A stretch of 64,000 nt of DNA from Pelagibacterales bacterium SAG-MED01. Its GTDB lineage: Bacteria; Pseudomonadota; Alphaproteobacteria; Pelagibacterales; Pelagibacteraceae. The notes beneath the pieces are model-generated. The model was not told where the DNA came from, ran no database searches, and saw nothing but the letters and a program-made list of their open reading frames with translations. How positions within the stretch are numbered: position 1 is the first letter of the stretch; each line of letters opens with the position of its first letter. Of the stretch, positions 43,009-53,258 are shown piece by piece. The stretch is from NCBI GenBank assembly GCA_014654455.1, contig JACWCY010000007.1:20171-84170 (forward strand), read 5' to 3'. Both the position numbers and the translations under genes were made by a program.

Positions 43009-45867
43009 ATGATTAAAAAGATAGTTATTAAGGGCGCTAAAGAACATAATTTAAAGAATATTTCTTTAGAAATTCCTAAAGATAAATTTGTTGTTATTAC
43101 TGGGTTATCAGGATCTGGAAAATCTTCTCTTGCTTTCGATACAGTCTATGCTGAAGGACAAAGAAGATATGTAGAAAGTTTGTCTGCCTATGCAAGACAA
43201 TTTTTGGATAAAATGAAAAAACCTAATGTTGATCTAATCGAAGGACTAAGCCCAGCAATATCTATAGAACAAAAAAATACATCAAAAAATCCTAGATCAA
43301 CAGTTGCTACTGTTACTGAAATTTATGATTATATGAGAGTGTTGTATGCAAGAGCAGGTATACCCTATTCACCTTTTACAGGTAAACCAATTGAGTCTCA
43401 AACAGTAACTCAAATTGTAGATAGGATTAAACAGTTACCAAAAAAAGCTACAATTTATCTTTATGCTCCTGTGGTTAGAGGACGTAAAGGTGAGTATAAA
43501 AAAGAAATTTTAGGTTATAAAAAAAGAGGTTTTAGAAAAATCAAGATAGATGATATTTTATATGAAATTGAAAAAATACCAGACCTCAATAAAAAAATAA
43601 AACATGATATTTCTATTTTAGTTGACAGAATTGTTTTAAATTCTTCATTGGGAAATAGATTAGCTGAGGCAATAGAAACATCAATTAATCTTGCAAATGG
43701 TTTATTATTTGTTGAGTATGAAGATGAAACATTGCCTAAAAAATTTAGAAAATTAGAAAAAATAATTTTTTCAACTAAATTTGCGTGCCCTGAAAGTGGA
43801 TTTACGATTGAAGAAATTGAACCAAGATTGTTCTCATTTAACAGTCCTTTTGGCGCTTGTGAAGAGTGTGAAGGGATAGGTATTAAGCTTAATGTTGATC
43901 CAAATTTAGTTATACCTAATGAAAAAAAAAGTATTATTGATGGAGCAATTGAACCTTGGGCAAAAACTACTACTTTGTATTATGCTCAAACTTTAGCTTC
44001 GCTTGCAAAACATTATAATTTTTCTTTAGAAGATAAGTGGTCAAAACTTTCAAAAAAAATCAAAGATATTATTCTCTACGGTTCAGATGATGAAGAAATT
44101 AAATTTGTTTATGATGATGGATATGAAAAATACTCACATAAAAAGTCTTTTGAAGGTGTAATTAACAATTTAGAAAGAAGATATCTTGAAACTGATAGTG
44201 ATTGGAAAAGAGAGGAGATTGCTCAATATCAATCCGATACAAAATGTGAGAGATGTAATGGCCATAGACTAAAAGATGAAGCACTTTGTGTTAAAATTGA
44301 TGGATTACATATTAGCGAAGTTACAGAAAAATCAATTTTAGATGCTGCTAAATGGTTTGAAAATCTTAAAAATAACCTTGATAAAAGACAAGTAAAAATT
44401 GCTGAACATATTTTAAAAGAAATAAATGAAAGATTAAATTTCTTGTTAAACGTTGGGCTTGATTATTTAACACTATCGAGAGAGTCTGGAACTCTTTCTG
44501 GTGGTGAAGCACAAAGAATAAGGTTAGCATCGCAGATCGGATCTGGATTAACCGGTGTCTTGTATGTGCTTGATGAACCTTCAATAGGACTTCATCAAAA
44601 AGATAATGTTAAATTAATAAATGCATTAAAAAGATTAAGAGACTTAGGAAATACAGTTATAGTAGTTGAACATGACACAGAAACTATGGAAAACGCTGAT
44701 CATATAATTGATCTAGGTCCAGAGGCTGGGAACAATGGCGGAGAAGTAGTTGCTCAAGGATCTTTTAAAGAAATAAGCCAAAACAAAGATAGTATTACTG
44801 GGAAGTATCTATCAAATAAATTGAGAATTAATATTCCACCAAAGAGAAGGTTGGCAAAAAATGGAAGATTTTTAGAAATTACTGGGGCAACAGGTAATAA
44901 TTTAGATAATGTAAATTTAAAAATTCCATTAGGTAGTTTAACTTGTGTTACAGGTGTATCTGGAAGTGGTAAATCAACACTAATTCTTCAAACTTTGTAT
45001 AACGCTTTAAATTTAACTCTAAATAATAATAAATCTAGAAAAATCCCAAAACCCTTTAAAGGATTTAAAGGTACTGAATTAGTAGATAAGATTATAGATA
45101 TAGATCAATCACCAATCGGGCGAACACCAAGATCTAATCCAGCAACTTATACAGGTGCTTTTGGTCCTATCAGAGATTGGTTTACAGGATTACCAGAGTC
45201 TAAAACTAGAGGTTACAAGCCTGGGAGGTTTTCATTTAATGTTAAAGGAGGAAGATGTGAAGCCTGTGAAGGTGATGGGGTTATTACCTATGAAATGCAT
45301 TTTCTACCCGATGTTTATATTCAATGTGATGAATGTAAAGGCACTCGATATAATAGAGAAACACTAGAAATTAAATTTAAAAACAAGAGTATTGCAGATG
45401 TTTTAAATATGACAGTTGATGAGGGTTGTGAATACTTTGAAAATATTTCAAATATAAAAACAAAATTATTAACATTAAAAAAAGTTGGACTAGGCTATAT
45501 AAAAATAGGACAACAAGCTACAACCTTATCTGGAGGCGAGGCTCAAAGAATTAAATTGGCCAAAGAATTATCAAAAAGGTCTACAGGAAGAACAATGTAT
45601 ATTTTAGATGAACCAACAACAGGGCTACATCAACATGATATAAAGAAATTATTAGAAATTCTCCACACTTTTGTCGCTTTAGGCAATTCAGTTGTAGTAA
45701 TTGAACATAATTTAGATGTAATTAAAACTGCCGATTACATTGTAGATATGGGGCCTGAAGGTGGTGTAAAAGGTGGTAAAATTATAGCAGAAGGTAAACC
45801 TGAGGATATTTGTAAAATTAATACAAGTTATACAGGCAAATTTTTAAAACCATTATTAAACAACTAA
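43009..45867 (+). CDS. uvrA: UvrABC system protein A
   Basis: 952 residues with two ABC ATPase units: Walker [15 protein letters not shown] near residue 31 and [11 protein letters not shown] near 640; ABC signatures [16 protein letters not shown] and [15 protein letters not shown]; Walker [13 protein letters not shown] and [12 protein letters not shown]. Zinc-binding clusters include [17 protein letters not shown] and the C-terminal CEACEGDG with [10 protein letters not shown]. It scans DNA for bulky lesions and loads UvrB. Divergent from ssb; no clear LexA box was seen between them. Confidence 0.97.
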   Translation: MIKKIVIKGAKEHNLKNISLEIPKDKFVVITGLSGSGKSSLAFDTVYAEGQRRYVESLSAYARQFLDKMKKPNVDLIEGLSPAISIEQKNTSKNPRSTVATVTEIYDYMRVLYARAGIPYSPFTGKPIESQTVTQIVDRIKQLPKKATIYLYAPVVRGRKGEYKKEILGYKKRGFRKIKIDDILYEIEKIPDLNKKIKHDISILVDRIVLNSSLGNRLAEAIETSINLANGLLFVEYEDETLPKKFRKLEKIIFSTKFACPESGFTIEEIEPRLFSFNSPFGACEECEGIGIKLNVDPNLVIPNEKKSIIDGAIEPWAKTTTLYYAQTLASLAKHYNFSLEDKWSKLSKKIKDIILYGSDDEEIKFVYDDGYEKYSHKKSFEGVINNLERRYLETDSDWKREEIAQYQSDTKCERCNGHRLKDEALCVKIDGLHISEVTEKSILDAAKWFENLKNNLDKRQVKIAEHILKEINERLNFLLNVGLDYLTLSRESGTLSGGEAQRIRLASQIGSGLTGVLYVLDEPSIGLHQKDNVKLINALKRLRDLGNTVIVVEHDTETMENADHIIDLGPEAGNNGGEVVAQGSFKEISQNKDSITGKYLSNKLRINIPPKRRLAKNGRFLEITGATGNNLDNVNLKIPLGSLTCVTGVSGSGKSTLILQTLYNALNLTLNNNKSRKIPKPFKGFKGTELVDKIIDIDQSPIGRTPRSNPATYTGAFGPIRDWFTGLPESKTRGYKPGRFSFNVKGGRCEACEGDGVITYEMHFLPDVYIQCDECKGTRYNRETLEIKFKNKSIADVLNMTVDEGCEYFENISNIKTKLLTLKKVGLGYIKIGQQATTLSGGEAQRIKLAKELSKRSTGRTMYILDEPTTGLHQHDIKKLLEILHTFVALGNSVVVIEHNLDVIKTADYIVDMGPEGGVKGGKIIAEGKPEDICKINTSYTGKFLKPLLNN

Positions 45868-45913
45868 AAAAATATTGTTATATTTGACTTAAATTAGTAT
45901 ATAATTTCTATAT

Positions 45914-46516
45914 ATGAGCAATTTACTTTCATCATTATCTAAAACGATTCATGCATCGTTAGCTTTAGCTATTATTTTATTTCTTGGATTATTTTATCAA
46001 AATGATGGATTTAGTTTTGATACACTTTTTTGGAGCTGGGTAGCTAGATATACACATGTGGTTGTTGGAATTATGTGGATTGGACTACTTTGGTATTTTA
46101 ATTTTGTTCAAATTCCCAACATGGGTAAAATTCCAGATGAACAGAAACCTGCTATTGGAAAAGTTATAGCTCCAGCAGCACTTTTTTATTTTAGGTGGGC
46201 TGCAGCTTTGACAATCCTATCAGGACTAATACTTGCCGGACTAAACGGATATCTACATGATGCTATGACATTAAGTATTGGTTCAGGTATACCCAAACAT
46301 ACGTCAATTGGAATTGGTATGTGGTTAGGCATTATAATGGCTTTTAATGTTTGGTTTGTAATTTGGCCAAATCAAAAAAGAGCTTTAGGTATTGTTGAGT
46401 GTGATCCTGAATTAAAAGCAAAGTCTGCTAAAACGGCTATGCTATTTTCTAGAACAAATACTTTACTATCTTTGCCGATGCTACTTACAATGGTAGCTGC
46501 TCAAAATTTATATTAA
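45914..46516 (+). CDS. PuuD-like membrane protein (urate hydroxylase N-terminal domain only)
   Basis: 200 residues with about five hydrophobic helices. WVARYTHVVVGIMWIGLLWYFNFVQIP and YFRWAAALTILSGLILA, then MWLGIIMAFNVWFVIWPNQKRALG match the membrane domain of PuuD-type urate hydroxylases. The C-terminal cytochrome c domain of full-length PuuD is absent. Histidines in the helices could bind haem. No purine-breakdown genes are nearby, so urate oxidation is not supported by context. Confidence 0.75.
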   Translation: MSNLLSSLSKTIHASLALAIILFLGLFYQNDGFSFDTLFWSWVARYTHVVVGIMWIGLLWYFNFVQIPNMGKIPDEQKPAIGKVIAPAALFYFRWAAALTILSGLILAGLNGYLHDAMTLSIGSGIPKHTSIGIGMWLGIIMAFNVWFVIWPNQKRALGIVECDPELKAKSAKTAMLFSRTNTLLSLPMLLTMVAAQNLY

Positions 46517-47400
46517 TTTTTATCTTCTTCTCTTAAGATTGTTTTTTGTGAAACTTTAAGTCTAACTAACACTGTGTTAGCAATGTAAATAGATGAATAA
46601 GTTCCAAACACTACACCAAAAATCATAGCTAAAGAAAAACCTTTCAAAATTTCTCCACCAAAAAAAAATATTGATAATAAAGCTAACAATGTAGTTACTG
46701 ATGTAATTAAAGTTCTAGATAATGTTTCGTTAATTGAAATATTTGTTAATTCAAAAATTTTAATATCTGAATATTTTCTTAAATTTTCTCTAACTCTATC
46801 AAAGATAACTACAGTATCATTCATTGAATAACCTACTATTGTTAGAACAGCAGCAATAATTGATAAATTAATTTCAAGTCCAAGTAATGAGAATAAACCT
46901 AGAGTAACTATTACATCATGAAATAAAGCAAGTATCGCACCTAGACTGAATTGCCATTCAAATCTTATCCAAATATATATAAGCATTAATGCTAGCGCTA
47001 CTGATATAGCTATTACGCCCGATCTTAATAGTTCTGCACTTACTTTAGGTCCCACATTTTCTACACGTCTGAAATTAAAATTGTTTCCAAAAGATTTATC
47101 TAGGTTTGTTTTAATTTCTTCAATTACATTTTTGTTATTACTATTTTCAAATTTAATTAAAAAGTCAGTTTCATTTCCAAAGTTTTTTACAGATACATCA
47201 CCCAAATTCATTTGATTAAGATTATCTCTTAAAGAAGAGACGTTAATTTTATTGTCTGATGATCTTAATTCAATAAGTGTTCCACCTTTAAAATCTATTC
47301 CAAAATTTAAGCCTTTGAACACTAAAAAAAATAAAGATATAACAACCAGAGCAGTAGAAAGTATGTTAAATTGATTATAGTATCTATTAAAAGCTATCAT
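46513..47400 (-). CDS. secF: Protein translocase subunit SecF
   Basis: 295 residues with six membrane helices. It has the SecF motifs GLNFGIDFKGGTLIE in the first periplasmic loop and IVGYSMNDTVVIFDRVRENLR in helix 4, and SRTLITSVTTLLALL later. With SecD it uses the proton gradient to pull proteins across the inner membrane. It follows secD with no gap and ends convergent to the PuuD-like gene. Confidence 0.95.
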   Translation of the reverse strand: MIAFNRYYNQFNILSTALVVISLFFLVFKGLNFGIDFKGGTLIELRSSDNKINVSSLRDNLNQMNLGDVSVKNFGNETDFLIKFENSNNKNVIEEIKTNLDKSFGNNFNFRRVENVGPKVSAELLRSGVIAISVALALMLIYIWIRFEWQFSLGAILALFHDVIVTLGLFSLLGLEINLSIIAAVLTIVGYSMNDTVVIFDRVRENLRKYSDIKIFELTNISINETLSRTLITSVTTLLALLSIFFFGGEILKGFSLAMIFGVVFGTYSSIYIANTVLVRLKVSQKTILREEDKN

Positions 47401-48954
47401 TTAAATTAATCCCTCTTTTTCTTTATTTTTTGAAACATACAAAACTGTCAACAATCTTGCTATAAAATATACTGAAAATAGTGTTGTAAAAATTCCAATC
47501 CCAAGAGTTAATGAAAAACCTTTTATTGGACCTGACCCCATAAAAAATAAAATTATTGCTGCTAATAAAGTAGTTATATTAGCGTCAAGAATGGCTGTTC
47601 TTGATTTTACATAACCACTATCAAATGCAATTAAATTATTTTTTTCATTTTTCAATTCCTCTTTAATTCTCTCAAAAATTAAAACATTTGCATCTACCGC
47701 CATACCAACAGTTAATATTATTCCAGCTATTCCAGGTAGGGTTAAAGTTGCTTCAAAAATAGTTAAAATTCCAACTAAAAGAAATAAATTTATGATTAAA
47801 GCAACATTTGTAATCAATCCAAAGATTTTATATTTTATAAATATGAATAAAATAACAAGCACAAATCCAATAACTAAAGCAATCATCCCAGCATTAATAG
47901 AATCTTGACCTAAATCTGGTCCGACTGTTCTTTCCTCTATGATATTTAGCGGAGCAGGAAGTGCACCAGATCTTAAAAGTAAAGCAAGATCTGTAGCTGA
48001 TTGAAATGTAAAACCTCCACTTATTTGACCAGATCCACTTGCTATTGTATCTCTTATAACAGGAGCACTAATAATTTTTCCATCTAAAACTATAGCTAGT
48101 TGCTTTCCAATACCAGTTGAGGTGGCCTTGCCAAATCTTTTAGCTCCTACTCTATCAAGAGTAAAAGAAACAACTGTTTCATTAGTTTCATTATTCATTC
48201 TTGGTTGTGCATCTAGAAGATTATCACCACTTAAGATTATTCTTTTACTAACCATAGACTCTTCCTCACTATCCTCGTACTTCAATTTTTCCGCACCAAA
48301 AGAGTCTTCACTATTATTTGTAACAAATCTAAAAGTTAAATTAGCTGTTTTACCAAGTAATGATTTAATTCTCATAGGATCGTCTAATCCTGGTAGCTCA
48401 ACTAAAATTCTATCATTACCACGTTTAAGTATATTAGGTTCATTAGTGCCAATTTCATCTATTCTTCTTCTCACTATCTCTAAAGCTTGGTCTTGTGATG
48501 AAGTTTTGAGCTCAATGACTCCTTGTCTTGAATAATTAACAAGAAAAAAATTATCTTCTTCAATTATATCCAGTTGATGTGATTTAAATCTTTGATAATA
48601 AGGATTTAAATCACTTTCTTCATCAGTGAATACATCTAATACTGTTTGTTTAAATTCCTCGTCTACAGAAAATGAAAGTTTTTGATTTTCAAGTTTAATA
48701 TTGTTAATTCTAATATTTTTTTCTTTAAAATAATTTCTGATTGTAATTGTTAAATTTTGGAGTTTTTGTTCTATAACTGGGGTATTGTCAATTTCTAATA
48801 AAAGATAAGATCCACCCTGTAAGTCTAAACCAAGGTTTATTTTTTTCTTTAATAATTCATTGCTGAAATTAAAAAAATTAGATGAAGCAAATAAAATAAA
48901 AAATAAAGATACAAAAAAAATAAAAAATATTTTTAATTTTGAAAAGTATAACAC
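47401..48954 (-). CDS. secD: Protein translocase subunit SecD
   Basis: 517 residues. The N-terminal helix leads to KINLGLDLQGGSYLLLEI, then the P1 periplasmic domain with VRRRIDEIGTNEPNI and RILVELPGLDDP, and the six-helix channel region with TLPGIAGIILTVGMAVDANVLIFERIKEEL. Partner of SecF and YajC. Order yajC-secD-secF is the standard operon. Confidence 0.96.
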   Translation of the reverse strand: MLYFSKLKIFFIFFVSLFFILFASSNFFNFSNELLKKKINLGLDLQGGSYLLLEIDNTPVIEQKLQNLTITIRNYFKEKNIRINNIKLENQKLSFSVDEEFKQTVLDVFTDEESDLNPYYQRFKSHQLDIIEEDNFFLVNYSRQGVIELKTSSQDQALEIVRRRIDEIGTNEPNILKRGNDRILVELPGLDDPMRIKSLLGKTANLTFRFVTNNSEDSFGAEKLKYEDSEEESMVSKRIILSGDNLLDAQPRMNNETNETVVSFTLDRVGAKRFGKATSTGIGKQLAIVLDGKIISAPVIRDTIASGSGQISGGFTFQSATDLALLLRSGALPAPLNIIEERTVGPDLGQDSINAGMIALVIGFVLVILFIFIKYKIFGLITNVALIINLFLLVGILTIFEATLTLPGIAGIILTVGMAVDANVLIFERIKEELKNEKNNLIAFDSGYVKSRTAILDANITTLLAAIILFFMGSGPIKGFSLTLGIGIFTTLFSVYFIARLLTVLYVSKNKEKEGLI

Positions 48955-48970
48955 TTTATTTTAACAAAAT

Positions 48971-49258
48971 TTATTTCTTAACTTCTTGAGAATTCATCAA
49001 ACTTTGAATACCTGTGCCTCTAACAACTTCAACAGTAACATTCTCAGCTATTTCTACTTCTACTTTATCATTATCGATAACTCTAGAAATGGTTCCTGTA
49101 ATTCCTCCTGAAGTTACAATTTTATCTCCTTTTTTTAAACTCTCGACCATAGCTTTATGTTCCTTAACTTTTTTTTGCTGAGGTCTTATTAAGAAAAAAT
49201 AAAATATAACAAAAATTAGTATTAGTGGTATAAACTGGCCTATTCCTGAACTTTCCAT
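48971..49258 (-). CDS. yajC: Preprotein translocase accessory subunit YajC
   Basis: 95 residues. One N-terminal membrane helix (FIPLILIFVIFYFFLI) is followed by the family motif RPQQKKVKEHKAMVESLKKGDKIVTSGGI. YajC associates with SecDF. It lies 16 bases upstream of secD and 54 bases downstream of serS on the same strand. Confidence 0.94.
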   Translation of the reverse strand: MESSGIGQFIPLILIFVIFYFFLIRPQQKKVKEHKAMVESLKKGDKIVTSGGITGTISRVIDNDKVEVEIAENVTVEVVRGTGIQSLMNSQEVKK

Positions 49259-49312
49259 AAAACTCCTTAATTAAAAATGAATATTTATACTATCTATTGA
49301 ATTAAAACAACT

Positions 49313-50572
49313 TTAATTGAGTGAAATTTTTTCTAAATTGTTCATATAAGGTCTAAGAACTTTTGGAATAGTTATTGAACCATCTTTTTGTTGGTAATTT
49401 TCTAAAATAGCAATGAGAGTTCTTCCTACTGCTAAACCACTGCCATTAAGAGTGCCTGCATAAAGTGTTTCTTTTTTTTGATTCTTGTATCTAGCTTTCA
49501 TTCTTATTGCTTGAAATGTAGAGCATGATGAACAAGAAGAAATTTCTCTATATTTATTCTCAGAAGGCAACCAAACTTCAATATCATATGTTTTTTCAGC
49601 ACTAAAACCCATATCACCACTACACAAAATCATTTTTCGATATGGTAATTCTAAAAGATCAAGAATTCCAGTTGCACAGTTAGTCATTCTCTCTAGTTCT
49701 TCAAAACATTTTTCTTGTTCAACAATGCTTACCATTTCAACTTTATAAAATTGATGTTGTCTAATCATACCTTTTGTATCTTTTCCATAACTTCCAGCTT
49801 CTTTTCTAAAACATGGGGTGGATGCAACAAATCTCATAGGTAAAGACTTAAGATCTATAATTTTATCTTTGACAATATTAGTTAAAATTACTTCTGCTGT
49901 TGGTATTAGAAATTTTCTATCCGTACCTTCTTCAAGTTTTACTTCAAACTGGTCATTTTCAAATTTTGGAAGTTGACCAGTTCCAAACATTGTATTTTCT
50001 GAAGCCAATAATGGAGGTGAAATTTCTTCGTACCCATTTTTTAAAATATGAGTATCTAACATAAAATTAGAGAGAGCCCTCTCTAACAAAGCTAACTTAT
50101 TTTTAACAAAAACAAATCTTGAACCAGTGGTTTTAGTTGCTAAATCAAAATCAAGCATTCCTAAATTTTCACCTAATTCATAATGAGACTTAGGAGTAAA
50201 ATTAAACTTAGCTATTTCACCAAATTTATTAATTTCAACATTATCATTCTCATCTTTTCCACTAGGAACATCTTTATGAGGTATATTTGGAATATTTGAT
50301 AAAATTCTATCCAAATCATCTTTAGCTAATTTTTGTTCTTCAATAATTTTTTCTAGAACTAATGAGATTTCTTTGGACTTTTCAAATAAAGATTTATCTT
50401 TAGATTTTGAAATATCTTTTTTTTCTTTTTCTAAAGTTTCTCTTTTTTGAATAAAATCTCTATTTTTTATATCTAAATCTTTGAGTTTATCAAAATCGAT
50501 ATTAACTGATCTTTTCTCAAGAGCTTTTTTAAAAGCATCAAAATCTTTTCTTATTTCTTTTAAGTTATGCAT
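49313..50572 (-). CDS. serS: Seryl-tRNA synthetase
   Basis: 419 residues, class II synthetase. An N-terminal long coiled-coil arm (about 30-100, rich in KEK/KDIS repeats) contacts the tRNA-Ser variable arm. The catalytic core shows motif 2 FRKEAGSYGKDTKGMIRQHQF and motif 3 GSGLAVGRTLIAILENYQ, plus TAEVILTN for serine binding. It charges tRNA-Ser. Overlaps tatC by 8 bases. Confidence 0.96.
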   Translation of the reverse strand: MHNLKEIRKDFDAFKKALEKRSVNIDFDKLKDLDIKNRDFIQKRETLEKEKKDISKSKDKSLFEKSKEISLVLEKIIEEQKLAKDDLDRILSNIPNIPHKDVPSGKDENDNVEINKFGEIAKFNFTPKSHYELGENLGMLDFDLATKTTGSRFVFVKNKLALLERALSNFMLDTHILKNGYEEISPPLLASENTMFGTGQLPKFENDQFEVKLEEGTDRKFLIPTAEVILTNIVKDKIIDLKSLPMRFVASTPCFRKEAGSYGKDTKGMIRQHQFYKVEMVSIVEQEKCFEELERMTNCATGILDLLELPYRKMILCSGDMGFSAEKTYDIEVWLPSENKYREISSCSSCSTFQAIRMKARYKNQKKETLYAGTLNGSGLAVGRTLIAILENYQQKDGSITIPKVLRPYMNNLEKISLN

Positions 50573-51335
50573 CAGAATCTTTTAAATTTTTATTTTCTAT
50601 AAATTTTACTGAAAATATTGATAATTCATATAAAATTAATAGAGGAATAGCTAAACCAATTTGTGTGATGGGATCTGGCGGAGTTAATAATGCTGCAGCT
50701 GCAAATATAATTACAACAACATATTTTCTTCTTTTTTTTAGAAATTCAGAATCAACTACACCAACTCTTGCTAATAAACTTAACACTACAGGTAATTGAA
50801 AACTTATCCCAAATGCAAAAATAAGTTTCATTACCAATGAAAGATATTCATTTACTTTAGCTTCTAATTGAATGGGTAAATTTGTCGATAAACCTGTACT
50901 CTCAAATGATAAAAAAAACTTTATCGCTAAAGGCATTATTAAATAATAAACTAACATTCCGCCTAAAAAAAATAAGATTGGTGTTAAGACTAAATAAGGT
51001 AAAATTGCAATTTTTTCATGTTTGTAGAGACCTGGTGCTATAAACTTCCATATTTGCATTAAGATAAATGGACATGTTACAAAAAATGCGGTGAAAAAAG
51101 ATACTTTTAAATATGTTAAAAATGTTTCTTGAAGAGCGGTAAAAATTAATCTTCTATCAGTTCCATCATTTTTTACAGCTTTAGCAAAAGGTTCCACTAG
51201 AAAACCATACAAATGTTCAGCAAAAAAATAACAAGCTATAAAAAAAATTATAAGAAAAATAAAACTATGAATTAATCTTTTTCTTAATTCTGATAAGTGA
51301 CTAATAAAGCCACCTTCTTTTTCTTCATGACTCAT
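50565..51335 (-). CDS. tatC: Twin-arginine translocase subunit TatC
   Basis: 256 residues with six membrane helices. The cytosolic N-terminus has the TatC signature SHLSELRKRLIHS, followed by F(x)TxLKVSFFTAFFVTCPFILMQIWKFIAPGLY. The glutamate in the first cytosolic loop recognises twin-arginine signals. It overlaps tatB by 11 bases, forming tatA-tatB-tatC. Confidence 0.95.
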   Translation of the reverse strand: MSHEEKEGGFISHLSELRKRLIHSFIFLIIFFIACYFFAEHLYGFLVEPFAKAVKNDGTDRRLIFTALQETFLTYLKVSFFTAFFVTCPFILMQIWKFIAPGLYKHEKIAILPYLVLTPILFFLGGMLVYYLIMPLAIKFFLSFESTGLSTNLPIQLEAKVNEYLSLVMKLIFAFGISFQLPVVLSLLARVGVVDSEFLKKRRKYVVVIIFAAAALLTPPDPITQIGLAIPLLILYELSIFSVKFIENKNLKDSDA

Positions 51336-51537
51336 CTTTTTTATCTTCTTTTTTTTCTATATGATTATCTTCAATATCAATATTTGAAACTTCATCTTGA
51401 ATATTATTAATATATTTTTTTGCAGTACCAATCCATGAACCAACTTTTTTTAACATAACTGGAAAGTCTTTAGGCCCAAGTACAATAATAGCTATAGCTA
51501 CTATAATTAAAATCTCAAACCAACCAATAGTAGGCAT
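51325..51537 (-). CDS. tatB: Twin-arginine translocase subunit TatB
   Basis: 70 residues. IGWFEILIIVAIAIIVLGPKDFP is the TatB-type short membrane anchor with the FE and LGP hinge, followed by an amphipathic helix and an acidic/lysine tail. It is shorter than E. coli TatB but takes the middle position between tatA and tatC. Confidence 0.88.
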   Translation of the reverse strand: MPTIGWFEILIIVAIAIIVLGPKDFPVMLKKVGSWIGTAKKYINNIQDEVSNIDIEDNHIEKKEDKKDES

Positions 51538-51542
51538 GCGAT

Positions 51543-51743
51543 TTATTCTTTATTATTTGAGTCTTGATTTTCGTCAGAAATATTTTTAGGATCATTATCA
51601 TCAGTAACGTCTGATGCCATGCCCTTTTTAAAACTTTTAATTCCTTTGGCAACATCACCCATTAGGCTAGATATCTTGCCTCTTCCGAATAATAACACTA
51701 CAAGTATTACAACAATTGCTATTTGCCAAATTCCAATGCTCAT
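51543..51743 (-). CDS. tatA: Twin-arginine translocase subunit TatA
   Basis: 66 residues. [40 protein letters not shown] contains the TatA anchor, the FG(R/P) hinge and the amphipathic helix; the usual proline after FGR/K is changed to G-K. An acidic tail follows. It polymerises into the protein-conducting pore. Five bases upstream of tatB. Confidence 0.92.
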   Translation of the reverse strand: MSIGIWQIAIVVILVVLLFGRGKISSLMGDVAKGIKSFKKGMASDVTDDNDPKNISDENQDSNNKE

Positions 51744-51810
51744 AGAAAACTTATAACCTTTTTATCAATAATTTTAAAGTGCCTTTTTTTTAAGTAATGA
51801 TATTACTGAT

Positions 51811-52512
51811 CTATTTGCTATCATCTGAATCAAGAGTGCTACTCAACATTTCATCGATATTTGAATAAATGTCCTCTTTATCATCATCTTTTTTTTCCCT
51901 ATAAAATTTACCTGTTCCAAAAATTGCGTTATCAATATTGGTACTATCAATTAAACCTGCCGCCCCTAACTCATCAACTGTTGGTAAGTCAGATAATTTT
52001 TGAAGGTTGAAATGACTTAAAAAATCATCTGTTGTTATGTACTGAATAGGTTTTCCTGGAACATTTTTTCTACCTCCTGGCTTTACCCAATTGAGTTCCA
52101 TTAATATTTCGAGTGTATTGGTACCAAATGCAACACCTCTTATCTCCTCAATTTCAGCTCTAGTTACTGGTTGATGATAAACGATAATTGCTAGAGTTTC
52201 AATTGCAGCCCTTGATAATTTTTTTTCAACAGTTTTTTCCTGGGTCATCAAGTTGGATAAGTTTGGTGAGGTTCTAAAAGACCATTTCTTTGAAATACAA
52301 ACTAAATTAATACCACGATCTGAATACTCAGATTGTAATTTTAATAATACTTTTTCAACATCAGTTTTTTTTGAAATTTTAGTTTCAATAGTAACAATAT
52401 CTAATGGTTCAGCCGCAGCAAAAACTATCGCTTCAATTTCTTTTTCTATAGTAGATAATTTATTAGGAAAATTTATAACATTATCTTTTTTTTTAATTTT
52501 TTTTTTAATCAT
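51811..52512 (-). CDS. scpB: Segregation and condensation protein B
   Basis: 233 residues. A charged N-terminus precedes the winged-helix core: IEAIVFAAAEPLDI, LSRAAIETLAIIVYHQPVTRAEIEEIRGV and YITTDDFLSHFNL with LPTVDEL close to the ScpB consensus. The C-terminal tail is acidic. ScpB with ScpA bridges SMC heads for chromosome organisation. It overlaps scpA by 4 bases. Confidence 0.93.
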   Translation of the reverse strand: MIKKKIKKKDNVINFPNKLSTIEKEIEAIVFAAAEPLDIVTIETKISKKTDVEKVLLKLQSEYSDRGINLVCISKKWSFRTSPNLSNLMTQEKTVEKKLSRAAIETLAIIVYHQPVTRAEIEEIRGVAFGTNTLEILMELNWVKPGGRKNVPGKPIQYITTDDFLSHFNLQKLSDLPTVDELGAAGLIDSTNIDNAIFGTGKFYREKKDDDKEDIYSNIDEMLSSTLDSDDSK

Positions 52513-53249
52513 TTGTTTTCTTTAATATAGACATCATCAAAAAGTTTTTCTTGTTTAATCTTCAGATTTCCTTCTTTTACAAGTTCTAAAGAACCTGCAA
52601 ATATACCAGCCTTACCCGTTTTTTTGTATCTAGATTCTTTTTTAAAATTTTTAGGTATTAAATCGTCTAATTTCTTCCAATCAAACAATTTACCAAAAAA
52701 CTCTTTTATTGTTTTTATTCCTTCTTCTGTTGTAAAGACTGGCAGCTTAGGAATATTCATTTTTTGAAAATCCTTTGTCATAATTATCGTTGAGTATGTT
52801 TTTAATAATTCAAATAAATTTATCTTATATTCACTATTATAAATTGGCCTAATCCCAGATCTACTACCTCTAGTTCTAATTTCTCTTCCTAGTCTCTTTC
52901 TTTTAAGCATTTGTTCAGATAATAATCGAATTAACTCTAGTTTTTTTAGTTGTAACTTTAATTTTTCCGCAACTTCTTGAACTTTAAATTCCTCTTCTGG
53001 TGTTCCTGGTAATAATAATTTAGATTTCAAATAAGCTAACCAAGTGGCCATTAGCAAATATTCAGATGCAACTTCTAAATTCAAATCTTTTTCATTTGTA
53101 ATAAAATCATGAAATTGGTCAGCTAATTTTGTAATTGATATATTTTCTAGATTAACTTTTTGAGCTTTTGCTAGATCAAGTAAAACATCTAAAGGACCAT
53201 TGTAATTTTCAACATTTACTTTAAATAGAGCGGATTCATTTTCTATCAT
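52509..53249 (-). CDS. scpA: Segregation and condensation protein A
   Basis: 246 residues. The N-terminal SMC-binding domain begins NVENYNGPLDVLLDLAKAQKVNLENISI and continues with the MATWLAYLKSKLLLP block; the C-terminal winged helix ends with GKAGIFAGSLELVKEGNL. It is the kleisin of the bacterial SMC complex. nagZ lies 9 bases upstream on the same strand. Confidence 0.93.
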   Translation of the reverse strand: MIENESALFKVNVENYNGPLDVLLDLAKAQKVNLENISITKLADQFHDFITNEKDLNLEVASEYLLMATWLAYLKSKLLLPGTPEEEFKVQEVAEKLKLQLKKLELIRLLSEQMLKRKRLGREIRTRGSRSGIRPIYNSEYKINLFELLKTYSTIIMTKDFQKMNIPKLPVFTTEEGIKTIKEFFGKLFDWKKLDDLIPKNFKKESRYKKTGKAGIFAGSLELVKEGNLKIKQEKLFDDVYIKENK

Positions 53250-53258
53250 GATGCAATA

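Noticed and set aside
45880..45913. TTGACT/TATAAT promoter before the PuuD-like gene
   Set aside because: The spacing between the two boxes is only about 10 bases, too short for sigma-70.
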